Positions 25,450-33,753 of a DNA stretch of 64,000 nucleotides are shown in pieces (position 1 is the first letter of the stretch; each line of letters begins with the position of its first letter). This stretch comes from SpSt-398 sp041752235 (GTDB lineage: Bacteria; Bacteroidota; Bacteroidia; Chitinophagales; Chitinophagaceae): assembly GCA_041752235.1 (NCBI GenBank), contig JBGSHM010000007.1, positions 13,637 through 77,636 of the forward strand, in the 5' to 3' direction. The position numbers were made by a program, and so were the translations under genes. The notes beneath the pieces are model-generated. The model was not told the DNA's origin. It saw nothing but the letters and a program-made list of their open reading frames with translations, and searched no databases.

Positions 25450-25740
25450 TTATCGTTTGATCACTTTTGGTACACGAAAAAAAGTAGTGGGCTGCCCGGG
25501 GGCATTCCGCAAGGCTTCTTCGTTTGTCACCGATCCTTTTACCACATCCTCCCGCAGCACATTTACTTCCTCCGACATGTGGAGGAGGGGCGGGATACCT
25601 GTGGTGTCCAGTTCATTCAATTTTTCAACAAATTGGATCATCCGTTGCAGGTCGTCTTTGATGGCTTCCTTTTCTGCCGGGTCAAATTCCAGGCGGGCCA
25701 GGTGCGCGATCTTTTCAACCAGTGCAGGGGTGACTTCCAT
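25450..25740 (-). CDS. gatC: Asp-tRNA(Asn)/Glu-tRNA(Gln) amidotransferase subunit C
   Basis: Small subunit (96 residues) of GatCAB, which amidates Glu-tRNA(Gln) and Asp-tRNA(Asn); GatC threads between GatA and GatB. Conserved features: MEVTPALVEKIAHLARLEFD at the N terminus, the middle VEKLNELDTTGIPPLLHM and the C-terminal LREDVV and NAPGQPTTFFRVPKVI. Start is ATG 25740; the frame extends to 25758 only through the TATATTTG box. gatA and gatB are not nearby. It is divergent from trpS across a composite inverted repeat. Confidence 0.93.
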   Translation of the reverse strand: MEVTPALVEKIAHLARLEFDPAEKEAIKDDLQRMIQFVEKLNELDTTGIPPLLHMSEEVNVLREDVVKGSVTNEEALRNAPGQPTTFFRVPKVIKR

Positions 25741-25744
25741 GTCG

Positions 25745-25752
25745 CAAATATA
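25745..25752 (-). promoter_or_regulatory. -7 box TATATTTG 4 nt before gatC
   Basis: Minus-strand TATATTTG (25752-25745), then CGAC and the gatC ATG. It is part of the 13-bp sequence GGTCTATATTTGC that is repeated in inverted orientation before trpS. Confidence 0.65.
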
Positions 25753-25795
25753 GACCATGATTTTAGGATTATTTGATTTTTAGGATGGGGGGATT

Positions 25796-25870
25796 TTACC
25801 GCCAGGACGCAATGACGCAAGGGAACGCCAGGTCTTGGCGCAACTTAGCGTCTTTGCGTCCTGGCGGTTA
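25796..25870. repeat. 23-bp-arm hairpin of the CGCCAGGACGC family in the gatC-trpS gap
   Basis: Left arm 25796-25818 and right arm 25848-25870 are reverse complements with one internal mismatch and one end mismatch (TTACCGCCAGGACGCAA / GCGTCCTGGCGG words). A second small stem (CGCCA / TGGCG, about 25826-25840) sits inside the loop. Outside the arms, GATTTTAGGAT-type words on the left face ATCCTGAAATCC-type words on the right, extending the symmetry to the promoters. Confidence 0.9.
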
Positions 25871-25919
25871 AATCCCCAATCCCCCAATCCTGAAATCCTG
25901 AAATCCACAAATCCTGGTC

Positions 25920-25927
25920 TATATTTG
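25920..25927 (+). promoter_or_regulatory. -7 box TATATTTG 7 nt before trpS
   Basis: TATATTTG followed by CCCCCTT and the trpS ATG at 25935; within the inverted copy (25916-25928) of the gatC promoter sequence GGTCTATATTTGC (25756-25744). Confidence 0.65.
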
Positions 25928-25934
25928 CCCCCTT

Positions 25935-26939
25935 ATGAACACTTCGAAACCCATTGTGATGAGTGGTATCCGCCCCACTGGTTTTCTACACCTGGGAAAC
26001 TATTTCGGGGCCATGCGGAACTATGTGAAAATGCAGGATGAATACACTTGTTTTTTCATGGTGGCCGATCTGCATTCACTCACCACCCATCCGGATACCA
26101 AAGAACTCAAAGCAAACGTACAGCGTGTATTGGCCGAGAATATCGCCTGTGGACTTGACCCTGATAAAGTGGCCCTCTATTGCCAGAGCCATGTGCATGA
26201 AACGGCTGAACTCTATCTCTACCTGAACATGCTATCCTATGTAGGTGAACTGGAAAAGACCACCACCTTTAAAGACAAAGTGCGCCTGCAACCCCAGAAT
26301 GTAAACACCGGATTACTCACCTATCCCGTACTGCAGGCTGCAGACATCATCCTGCATCGGGCTACGCTGGTGCCGGTTGGTAAAGACCAGGAGCAGAACC
26401 TGGAAATGGCCCGCAACTTTGTGAACCGGTTTAATCATCGGTATGGTGAAACCTTTCCTGAACCCCAGGGATTCAACTATGGCGCCGAACTGATCAAAGT
26501 GCCCAGCCTGGACGGTACAGGCAAAATGAGCAAAAGCGAAAACCAGAACGCCACCCTTTACCTCGCCGATGAAGATGAGGTTATCCGCAAAAAGGTAATG
26601 AAGGCAAAAACGGATGCCGGTCCAACCCAACCCAATACCCCCAAACCTGATTATATCGAGAACCTGTTTCTGCTTATGAAACTGGTCAGTGCCCCGGAGG
26701 TGTTGGCCAAATTCAATCAGGATTATGATCAGGCCTCGATCCGCTATGGGGATATGAAAAAACAACTGGCCGAAGACATGGTGGCCTTTATCGCCCCCAT
26801 CCGGGAGAGGGTCAATCAGATCATCCACAACGAGAAATACCTGGCAGAGATCATGGAAAAAGGCGCGGAAAAGGCCCGTACCAGTGCCCGGGCCACGATG
26901 GCCCTGGTCAGACAGGCCATGGGATTGAATTATTATTAA
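25935..26939 (+). CDS. trpS: Tryptophanyl-tRNA synthetase
   Basis: Class I aminoacyl-tRNA synthetase charging tRNA-Trp. 334 residues. The HIGH-like motif is seen in MSGIRPTGFLHLGNYFGAM, the second signature as GTGKMSKSENQNATLYLAD (KMSKS, about 197-201), and YPVLQAADIILHRATLVPVG belongs to the tryptophan pocket. Length and motifs match bacterial TrpRS. Start ATG 25935. The deoxynucleoside kinase gene follows after 47 nt. Confidence 0.96.
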   Translation: MNTSKPIVMSGIRPTGFLHLGNYFGAMRNYVKMQDEYTCFFMVADLHSLTTHPDTKELKANVQRVLAENIACGLDPDKVALYCQSHVHETAELYLYLNMLSYVGELEKTTTFKDKVRLQPQNVNTGLLTYPVLQAADIILHRATLVPVGKDQEQNLEMARNFVNRFNHRYGETFPEPQGFNYGAELIKVPSLDGTGKMSKSENQNATLYLADEDEVIRKKVMKAKTDAGPTQPNTPKPDYIENLFLLMKLVSAPEVLAKFNQDYDQASIRYGDMKKQLAEDMVAFIAPIRERVNQIIHNEKYLAEIMEKGAEKARTSARATMALVRQAMGLNYY

Positions 26940-26986
26940 TTCCCCTATCTTTAGCCCCCTTCAAAACTTTAAACCGGGACCTGGAA

Positions 26987-27622
26987 ATGGCCAAGATCAA
27001 GAAACCAAAACATATTGCCGTAGCAGGAAATATCGGCGCCGGAAAGACAACCCTCACTGAGATCCTTGCCAAACATTATAAATGGATACCCCAGTTTGAA
27101 GATGTGGACCATAACCCCTACCTCTATGATTTTTATGAGGATATGCCACGCTGGAGTTTTAACCTGCAGATCTATTTCCTCAACCGTCGCCTGCAACAGA
27201 TCGTAGAGATCCACAAGGGTACTGAAACCGTGGTTCAAGACCGCACCATTTACGAAGACGCCAACATCTTTGCCCCCAACCTGCATGAAATGGGGTTGAT
27301 GAGCAAACGGGATTTTGATAATTATTTCGATTTCTTCCAAACACTTAAACAGATGGTGCAGCCCCCCGACCTGCTCATCTATCTGCGCGCCTCTGTGCCT
27401 ACCCTCGTGGGTCAGATACAAAAACGTGGTCGCGAATATGAAGAAAACATCCGCCTCGATTACCTCAAGCGATTGAACGAGTACTACAACAAATGGATCG
27501 ATAACTACAAAGAAGGGGAATTGCTCGTGATCGATGTGGACAAGAACAAATTTGCCGAGAATGAAGAACACCTGGGTGAGATCATCACCAAAGTGGATGC
27601 CCAGCTTTACGGTTTGTTCTGA
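26987..27622 (+). CDS. Deoxynucleoside kinase (dAK/dGK-like)
   Basis: Phosphorylates deoxynucleosides in DNA-precursor salvage. 211 residues. P-loop AVAGNIGAGKTTL (about 11-23), the conserved acid region FEDVDHNPYLYDFYED and the DRS-like motif VVQDRTIYEDANIFAPNL near residue 85, with LIYLRASVPTLVGQIQKRGR giving the LID-type arginine region. Substrate preference cannot be read. TATCTTTA at 26945-26952 is a possible promoter. The 3' end overlaps the convergent DUF922 gene by 16 nt. Confidence 0.92.
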   Translation: MAKIKKPKHIAVAGNIGAGKTTLTEILAKHYKWIPQFEDVDHNPYLYDFYEDMPRWSFNLQIYFLNRRLQQIVEIHKGTETVVQDRTIYEDANIFAPNLHEMGLMSKRDFDNYFDFFQTLKQMVQPPDLLIYLRASVPTLVGQIQKRGREYEENIRLDYLKRLNEYYNKWIDNYKEGELLVIDVDKNKFAENEEHLGEIITKVDAQLYGLF

Positions 27623-28176
27623 TTTCTATAGTCTGCATAAGGCGCAGATTCTTTCAACAGGCCTTCAATTTTTTCCAACCACTCTTCCTGGTTTTTGCGA
27701 AGGATGCTATGCTTTGTTTCGCGGTCATAGGTTTCCTGCATGGCATTTTCCTCTTTCATGGTCGATTCGTAAATAGCTTGCAAACGGGTATTATAATCCT
27801 TGTCTCCACTTTTTTTAAAGGCATGTAATCGTTCGTGGAGTTTTCGGGCATGGTATTCAGTGATGTCAAAATGCGCCTGTTCATGCGCCAGGATATAATC
27901 GGTTTGTGTCTTGCCCCAGGATTTCTTCTTATTGAAACGGCAAAGGATATTCCATTTCAGGTCATTGTTGGAGAAACGAAAATCCACATGTATTTGAATT
28001 GAACTGAGAGCGGCCCGCTCGGTACCCAATTCAGGTTTGCCGGAGAAATCACTCCAGGTCAGCTTTCGGTCGGCAGACCAGTCAAGGTAATCATTGTCCG
28101 AAACGGTCGCCGTTCTGAAGTCGGAAAAGAAGGCGATCAGGAACAGGCCAAAAAGGGGTATCCATCGGAACATCAT
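27607..28176 (-). CDS. Exported DUF922-type zinc metalloprotease-like protein
   Basis: 189-residue protein with an N-terminal signal or anchor (MMFRWIPLFGLFLIAFFSDF). The body starts DYLDWSADRKLTWSDFSGKP, a hallmark of DUF922, and carries HEQAHFDITEYHARKL, an HExxH zinc motif with a further His eight residues on. Proteolysis is predicted by family only. The C-terminal third is helical and charged. Start 28176 or the adjacent Met. Convergent with the kinase gene (16 nt overlap). Confidence 0.8.
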   Translation of the reverse strand: MMFRWIPLFGLFLIAFFSDFRTATVSDNDYLDWSADRKLTWSDFSGKPELGTERAALSSIQIHVDFRFSNNDLKWNILCRFNKKKSWGKTQTDYILAHEQAHFDITEYHARKLHERLHAFKKSGDKDYNTRLQAIYESTMKEENAMQETYDRETKHSILRKNQEEWLEKIEGLLKESAPYADYRNQNKP

Positions 28177-28251
28177 ACCCTAAATTAATCAGGAAATTGA
28201 TGTAATCCGTGTATTTAAAATCCAAATAATCCTTAAATCCTCAAATCAAGA

Positions 28252-29862
28252 TCAAATTTTTGTTTTCGGAGCGGCCTTTCTCACCTCCTCGCTCACCCCA
28301 TCTGCATACTTCGCAAAATTGTCGATGAACAATTGCGCGAGTTTGATGGCCTGGGTATCATAGGCATCCCGATCGGCCCAGGTATAGCGGGGGTTGAGCA
28401 GGTTGACTGGCACCCCGGGACAACGTTTGGGCATCATGACGCCAAACAAGGGGTGCATTTCAAATTCCTCTTCATTCAATTGGCCGTTGAGGGCGGCCGT
28501 GATCATAGCCCGGGTATAGGATAGTTTCATGCGCCGGCCTAAACCGTAAGGGCCACCGGTCCAGCCTGTATTGATCAGCCAGACATTTACATTATGCTCC
28601 TTCATTTTCCGTCCCAGCATTTCGGCATACCGACCGGGGTGAAGGGGGATAAACGGGGCGCCAAAGCAAGCGCTGAAAGTGGGCTTGGGTTCTGTGATAC
28701 CGGCTTCTGTACCGGCGATCTTGGCGGTGTACCCGCTGATGAACTGGTACATGGCCTGTGCCGGGTTCAGTTTGGAAACCGGGGGCAATACCCCAAAGGC
28801 ATCACAGGTAAGGAAAAAAATGTTCGTGGGTAATCCACCCACGGAGGGTTCTTGTGTGTTGCTAATAAAGTGCAGGGGATAGGATACCCTGGTATTCTCG
28901 GTAATGCTGTCGTCGTCAAAATTGATCCGGTTGGTCCCCGGATAGAAAACCGTGTTCTCTACAAGGGCACCGGGGCGTATGGCATGAAAGATCTCGGGTT
29001 CTTTTTCTTCCGAGAGATTAATGCATTTGGCATAACACCCTCCTTCAAAATTAAAGATGCCGGTATCGCTCCATCCATGTTCATCATCGCCGATCAGGCG
29101 GCGTTGCGGATCGGCACTCAACGTCGTTTTTCCCGTTCCACTCAATCCAAAGAAAATCGCGGTATCACCGTCCTCACCCATATTCGCACTGCAATGCATG
29201 CTCAATACATTCATCTGTTGGGGAAGGATATAATTGAGAATGGTAAACACACCTTTTTTTGTTTCACCGGTATAACCCGAACCAGCAATGATGATGGTTT
29301 TATGTTTAAAGGAAACCAGGGAAACATTGTGCTGGCGGATACCACATTCTTTTGGGTCCAGTTTCAAACCAGGCGCGGAGATTACATGCCATTCCGCTTC
29401 GAAGGAATCGAGTTCCTCTTCTTCCGGACGCAGGAACATATTGTAGGCAAAAAGATTGGTCCAGGGCTTCTCATTGATCACCCTGACAGAGGTGCGGAAT
29501 CGCGGATCAGCACATGCATAACAATCCCGTACCCAAAGCTCTTTTTGGGAATCCAGGTACTGGATCACTTTATTATAAATGACGTCGTAGTATTTAGGAT
29601 CGAGGGGAATGTTGAATTCATTCCAATTGACCGACTTATCGGTCATGGTATCCCGTATGATGAACTTGTCTTTTGGAGAACGGCCCGTGAACTCTCCTGT
29701 ATCGATCACCAGCGCACCGGTGTCATTCAAACGGCCTTCACCCAAGCGAAGAGTGTCGTCTGCCAACTCCTCAGGGCTGCTTTGGTAGTGAATACGCTCT
29801 GGACGTTTCAGGCCTAATTTGGCCAGGTTTTCGGTGGGTAGGGCAATGACATGTACTGACAT
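28252..29862 (-). CDS. pckA: Phosphoenolpyruvate carboxykinase (ATP)
   Basis: Gluconeogenic enzyme: oxaloacetate plus ATP gives phosphoenolpyruvate, CO2 and ADP. 536 residues, usual length. Visible motifs: TGRSPKDKFIIRD, the kinase-1 P-loop GLSGTGKTTLSAD, LIGDDEHGWSD (metal binding) and NTGWTGGPYGLGRRMKL. Start ATG 29862 (MSVHVIALPTENLA); the open frame runs 13 codons further into the leader behind the promoter. Monocistronic with a good promoter at 29887-29919. Confidence 0.97.
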   Translation of the reverse strand: MSVHVIALPTENLAKLGLKRPERIHYQSSPEELADDTLRLGEGRLNDTGALVIDTGEFTGRSPKDKFIIRDTMTDKSVNWNEFNIPLDPKYYDVIYNKVIQYLDSQKELWVRDCYACADPRFRTSVRVINEKPWTNLFAYNMFLRPEEEELDSFEAEWHVISAPGLKLDPKECGIRQHNVSLVSFKHKTIIIAGSGYTGETKKGVFTILNYILPQQMNVLSMHCSANMGEDGDTAIFFGLSGTGKTTLSADPQRRLIGDDEHGWSDTGIFNFEGGCYAKCINLSEEKEPEIFHAIRPGALVENTVFYPGTNRINFDDDSITENTRVSYPLHFISNTQEPSVGGLPTNIFFLTCDAFGVLPPVSKLNPAQAMYQFISGYTAKIAGTEAGITEPKPTFSACFGAPFIPLHPGRYAEMLGRKMKEHNVNVWLINTGWTGGPYGLGRRMKLSYTRAMITAALNGQLNEEEFEMHPLFGVMMPKRCPGVPVNLLNPRYTWADRDAYDTQAIKLAQLFIDNFAKYADGVSEEVRKAAPKTKI

Positions 29863-29886
29863 AGTCGTGGCAAGCTTTAAAGGGTA

Positions 29887-29919
29887 CAAAGGTATAATCA
29901 AAAGCCTTAGATGTACAAA
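29887..29919 (-). promoter_or_regulatory. pckA promoter, TTTG-N21-TACCTTTG
   Basis: Minus strand TTTG (29919-29916), 21 nt, then TACCTTTG (29894-29887), 24 nt before the pckA ATG. Both elements match the Bacteroidota consensus. Confidence 0.7.
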
Positions 29920-30137
29920 CGTATGTTCGTATTTTTAGGTAGATAAAAAGTTAAAACATTGTAAATTAGCTTCTTGGCATCCACCAAAAATAAAAGACCT
30001 TTGAATGGTTTTTAAGAAACCAGCGAGTTTGTTGAATGATTTATATTTTTTTAACTCCCTGGCTTTTAATACTTTTCCCCCTAATAACGCCTGAATTCTG
30101 TCTTTATTACCACAATTTTGCCCAAAAAACCGGCTAC

Positions 30138-31427
30138 ATGAAGTACCATCCCCTCGACCCCGCCTTGTTTACCAGCAACCGCGAACGTTTTGTCAAAGCC
30201 ATGGAAAAGAACGCCATTGCCATCTTTGTCAGCAATGATGAAGTGCCCTCCAATGGAGACGCGATTTATGGCTTCAAACAAAACAGCGATTTGTTCTGGT
30301 TATCCGGCGTAACGCAGGAAGACAGCATGGTCATCCTTTTTCCTGATAACCCTGATCCAAAATTCAGGGAGGTTCTTGTCCTCGTCCGACCCAACGAACT
30401 CAAGGAAAAATGGGATGGCAGACGGTTACGGGTAGCCGAAGCCCAGGCGATCAGTGGGATCAAGACCATTGTATGGCTTGACGCTATAGATGCCTTGTTA
30501 CAAACCTGGATTCACCTGGCAGATCATATTTATCTTGACAGCAATGAGAACGACCGGAAGGCCTCGCTGGTACGTACGCGTGATTATCGGTTCATTGATG
30601 ACATGAAAAGCCGGTACCCATTACATTCCTATCTCCGCGCTGCGAAGATCATGAAGGAACTACGGGGAATAAAGACCGCCCACGAAATTGAAGTTGTACA
30701 AAAAGCAATTGATATCACGGATAACACCTTCCGTCGTTTATTGAAATTTATACGCCCGGGTGTGATGGAATACGAGATCGAAGCAGAGATCTGGCATTCC
30801 TTCCTCTCCCAACGTGCCACCGCGCCTGCCTATGGAAGCATTATTGCCAGTGGTGACCGCGCAAGGACTTTGCATTATGTTTCCAATAATGCGGAATGCA
30901 AATCCGGTGAACTGATATTAATGGATTTTGGCGCTGAATACGGAGGTTATTGCGCCGACCTGACACGTACGGTTCCGGTCAATGGAAAATTCACCGCCCG
31001 CCAGAAGAAAGTATACAACGCCTGTCTTCATTTACATGACTATGCCAAAAGCATACTGAAACCTGGTATCACCGTTTTGGAATACACGGATAAAGTAGGA
31101 GAGGAAGCCACCAAAGAATTCCTGAAACTCGGATTGATCAGCAAGAGTGATGTGAAGAATGAGGATCCCGAGAACCGCGCTTACCGCAAATATCTTTATC
31201 ATGGTATTTCTCACCACCTGGGGGTAGATGTACATGACCTGGGCACCCGCACCGCGCCGGTGAAAGCAGGTATGCTCTTTACAGTGGAACCCGGTATTTA
31301 TATTGAAGAAGAACAAATGGGCGTACGGATAGAGAACAATATCTGGCTTACCCGTAACGGGCATAAAGACCTGATGAAGAATATCCCCATCACTGTAGAA
31401 GAGATCGAAACCCTGATGAAGAAATAA
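30138..31427 (+). CDS. Aminopeptidase P (Xaa-Pro aminopeptidase), M24B
   Basis: Cytosolic metallopeptidase that removes N-terminal residues in front of proline. 429 residues: an N-terminal creatinase-like domain (about 1-165) and the pita-bread catalytic domain. Metal ligands can be read: two Asp in MDFGAEYGGYCADLTRTV, His in HGISHHLGVDVHD, Glu in TVEPGIYIEEE and Glu in GVRIENNIW. Start ATG 30138 (MKYHPLDPALF) fits homologues; the frame is open to 30036, but the extra part has no similarity and includes an ATTTTGCCC promoter-like box. Heads a plus-strand series through pssA, purS and rsmI. Confidence 0.93.
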   Translation: MKYHPLDPALFTSNRERFVKAMEKNAIAIFVSNDEVPSNGDAIYGFKQNSDLFWLSGVTQEDSMVILFPDNPDPKFREVLVLVRPNELKEKWDGRRLRVAEAQAISGIKTIVWLDAIDALLQTWIHLADHIYLDSNENDRKASLVRTRDYRFIDDMKSRYPLHSYLRAAKIMKELRGIKTAHEIEVVQKAIDITDNTFRRLLKFIRPGVMEYEIEAEIWHSFLSQRATAPAYGSIIASGDRARTLHYVSNNAECKSGELILMDFGAEYGGYCADLTRTVPVNGKFTARQKKVYNACLHLHDYAKSILKPGITVLEYTDKVGEEATKEFLKLGLISKSDVKNEDPENRAYRKYLYHGISHHLGVDVHDLGTRTAPVKAGMLFTVEPGIYIEEEQMGVRIENNIWLTRNGHKDLMKNIPITVEEIETLMKK

Positions 31428-31443
31428 GCTTTATTTTGCCGGC

Positions 31444-32208
31444 ATGAAACAGATACCCAACTTATTCACCCTGCTAAATCTGGTTTGTGGCTGTCTGGCC
31501 ATACTCTTTACCCTTCAAACCGGACAAGCCATTGTCTATTTGCAGGAAATGGGTTTTTCGAGCGTGGAACTTCCGGAGCGGATGGCCCTTGGTGCTTTCT
31601 TTATTTTGGCAGCCGGGGTGATCGATTTCCTGGATGGTTTTCTGGCTCGGTTGATGAAAGCCAATTCAGAAATGGGTAAGCAACTTGACTCCCTCTCCGA
31701 TGTGGTCAGCTTTGGCGTGGCCCCGGGTCTGATACTTTTTCAATTACTCCGTTTGAGTTTTGCCCAGGAAACAGATGGGTTGGATGTCTCGATTCTCTGG
31801 TTAATGCCTGCTTTTCTTATTCCTGTGGCAGCAGCCTGGAGACTGGCACGGTTTAATATTGATCCGGCCCAACAGGTACGCTTCAAAGGGCTTCCAGTAC
31901 CGGCAGCGGGCATCACCATTGCTGCTTTTCCGCTGATCATGCATTACCAGACCCTCGGTCTTCAAGCGCTTTTTATCAATAAATATTTGTTGTACGGCAG
32001 CATTTTACTCCTGTCCTTTTTGATGGTGAGTAAACTGCCCATGATGGCTTTAAAATTCTCCGGTTTTTCCCCGGCTGCCAACTGGCCAAAATATCTCCTG
32101 GTTGTAATAGGCATTCTGGCCGCCATTTTACTGAAGTGGTTGGCCATTCCGGTCGTACTGGTTGTGTATATCCTCTTATCTTTGTTACTCAAAAATAAAA
32201 CAGCATGA
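31444..32208 (+). CDS. pssA: CDP-diacylglycerol-serine O-phosphatidyltransferase
   Basis: Membrane enzyme that makes phosphatidylserine, the precursor of phosphatidylethanolamine. 254 residues with about seven to eight membrane helices. The CDP-alcohol phosphotransferase signature is complete: DFLDGFLARLMKANSEMGKQ followed by LDSLSDVVSFGVAPG. TTATTTTG at 31431-31438, 5 nt before the ATG, fills the 16-nt gap after the aminopeptidase gene and could be an internal promoter. The stop overlaps the purS start (ATGA). Confidence 0.93.
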   Translation: MKQIPNLFTLLNLVCGCLAILFTLQTGQAIVYLQEMGFSSVELPERMALGAFFILAAGVIDFLDGFLARLMKANSEMGKQLDSLSDVVSFGVAPGLILFQLLRLSFAQETDGLDVSILWLMPAFLIPVAAAWRLARFNIDPAQQVRFKGLPVPAAGITIAAFPLIMHYQTLGLQALFINKYLLYGSILLLSFLMVSKLPMMALKFSGFSPAANWPKYLLVVIGILAAILLKWLAIPVVLVVYILLSLLLKNKTA

Positions 32209-32450
32209 CATATACAGTGCAGATCAAGGTAATGCCGCTGAAAGACCTGCTCGATCCTCAGGGAAAAGCCGTATTGGGTGGGTTGGACAATCTGGGTTTA
32301 AAAGGCGTGGAAGATGTTCGGGTAGGCAAGAATATCAGTCTGCAGATCAACGCTGACTCCAAAGAACAAGCCCAACAACTGGCCGAAGAAGCCAGCCGTA
32401 AACTCCTCGCCAATCCGGTGATGGAATATTTTGAGGTTTCAGTTCAATGA
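32205..32450 (+). CDS. purS: Phosphoribosylformylglycinamidine synthase subunit PurS
   Basis: 81-residue small subunit of the FGAM synthase complex (PurS-PurQ-PurL) in purine biosynthesis. Family pattern: IKVMPLKDLLDPQGKAVLGG, then LGLKGVEDVRVGKNISLQI and CxxLLANPVMEYFEV-type end (LLANPVMEYFEVS). Start overlaps the pssA stop by 4 nt, so translation is probably coupled. purQ and purL are not here, an unusual separation. Confidence 0.9.
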   Translation: MTYTVQIKVMPLKDLLDPQGKAVLGGLDNLGLKGVEDVRVGKNISLQINADSKEQAQQLAEEASRKLLANPVMEYFEVSVQ

Positions 32451-32465
32451 ACCTAACGGGACACT

Positions 32466-33134
32466 ATGCTGTATCTGGTTCCCACCCCCATTGGTAATTT
32501 AAAGGATATCACCCTTCGTGCCCTGGAGGTATTGAAAGAAGTGGACCTGATTCTGGCCGAAGATACCCGCAACACCTCACACCTGGCTCAACACTACGGG
32601 ATACAGAAACCGCTGTCGCCCTATCATCAACACAATGAACATAAGGTCCTGCAGCACCTGGTGGATCAATTGCTCGCCGGGAAGAAGATGGCCTTGGTGA
32701 CCGATGCCGGTACTCCCGGAATTTCAGATCCGGCTTTCCTGCTTGTCCGGGAATGTATCCGTCAAGGGGTGAAAGTGGAATCCCTGCCTGGTGCCACAGC
32801 TTTTGTTCCCGCCCTCGTGAACAGCGGCCTACCTACAGACCGGTTTGTATTTGAAGGATTTTTACCCCCCAAAAAAGGGCGGCAAACCCTGCTCAAAAAA
32901 CTGGCCGAAGAAGAAAGGACAATGATCCTGTATGAATCACCCATGCGTTTGGTTAAGACCCTGGAGGAACTGGCCGGATATTTTGGCGAGGACCGCCCTG
33001 CTTCTGTCAGCCGCGAACTCACCAAAATGTTTGAAGAAACCGCCCGGGGCACGCTAAAATCGCTTTTTGATCACTTTTCGGCCAAACCGGTCAAAGGAGA
33101 GATCGTGCTGGTGATCGCCGGCCGGGGAAAATGA
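32466..33134 (+). CDS. rsmI: 16S rRNA (cytidine1402-2'-O)-methyltransferase
   Basis: SAM-dependent methyltransferase of the tetrapyrrole methylase fold that 2'-O-methylates C1402 in the ribosomal decoding centre. 222 residues. N-terminal LYLVPTPIGNLKDITLRALE and EDTRNTSHLAQHYG, middle VTDAGTPGISDPAF and LPGATAFVPALVNSGLP are family hallmarks; it lacks the C-terminal extension of the longer proteobacterial form. 15 nt after purS, in the same transcription unit. Confidence 0.95.
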   Translation: MLYLVPTPIGNLKDITLRALEVLKEVDLILAEDTRNTSHLAQHYGIQKPLSPYHQHNEHKVLQHLVDQLLAGKKMALVTDAGTPGISDPAFLLVRECIRQGVKVESLPGATAFVPALVNSGLPTDRFVFEGFLPPKKGRQTLLKKLAEEERTMILYESPMRLVKTLEELAGYFGEDRPASVSRELTKMFEETARGTLKSLFDHFSAKPVKGEIVLVIAGRGK

Positions 33135-33184
33135 TAAGATTTCTTTATCAATTTTCTGTCCCATTTTTGCCTGATAATATCCAA

Positions 33185-33640
33185 ATGAAATTTATGAAAA
33201 GAATAATTGTAGTTGGCCTGATCGCTGTTTTTGCCTTACCTGCTATGGCCCAGATCCGCGAAATACCCAAGATCGTAGAAGAAACCTTTGCGAATCAGTA
33301 CCCCAATGCCGAGCATGTGGAATTCAAAGATTTTGTGGTCAAAGTACAGGTGGAATTTGAATGGAAAGGAGACCGGATGATGGCGACCTATACCAATAAA
33401 GGCCTTTGGAAAGGATCAGAGAAAGAATGGAGTTTTGAAAAACTGCCCACCGAAGTGAAGGATGGATTTGAAAAAAGCAAGTTTGGAGATGGCGCCTGGG
33501 AAGTGGAAGAAACGGCCATGCTCCTGCTTCCCGGTGGGTCGGAGCAATACCGGATCGAAGTACGCAAGAGTGATGTACAGAAAAAATACCTGTTCTTCAA
33601 TACAACCGGAAGGCTGTTACGAACCTCTGTTACATTATAA
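33185..33640 (+). CDS. Secreted PepSY-like (BLIP-type) protein
   Basis: 151-residue exported protein: signal peptide RIIVVGLIAVFALPAMAQ, then a duplicated alpha-beta unit with VEETFANQYPNAEHVEFKDF and VEFEWKGDRMMATYTNKG, followed by the second copy around VKDGFEKSKFGDGAWEVEET. This is the putative beta-lactamase-inhibitor-like PepSY-like family of Bacteroidota (DUF2874 type); role unknown. Start ATG 33185 or the in-frame ATG 33194; the longer open frame overlaps the rsmI stop and lacks a signal peptide. A CATTTTTG box at 33163-33170 may be a promoter. Confidence 0.82.
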   Translation: MKFMKRIIVVGLIAVFALPAMAQIREIPKIVEETFANQYPNAEHVEFKDFVVKVQVEFEWKGDRMMATYTNKGLWKGSEKEWSFEKLPTEVKDGFEKSKFGDGAWEVEETAMLLLPGGSEQYRIEVRKSDVQKKYLFFNTTGRLLRTSVTL

Positions 33641-33660
33641 TGTTCAATTTAATGAATACC

Positions 33661-33711
33661 ACAGAGACACAGAGGCACAGAGAATGATTCTCTGCGCCTC
33701 TGTGTCTCTGT
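33661..33711. repeat. 24-bp-arm hairpin of the ACAGAGACACAGAGGC word type
   Basis: Left arm 33661-33684, loop TGA, right arm 33688-33711; one G/A difference in 24 positions. Words are CAGAGA, CACAGAGG. It lies between the PepSY-like gene and the M1 peptidase gene, both plus strand. Confidence 0.95.
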
Positions 33712-33753
33712 AGTTTTGATTATCTTAGCCCCCAACCTCCAAAATTGGAATAT

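Noticed and set aside
28852..29817. 321-residue open frame opposite pckA
   Set aside because: Shadow of a strongly conserved gene on the other strand.
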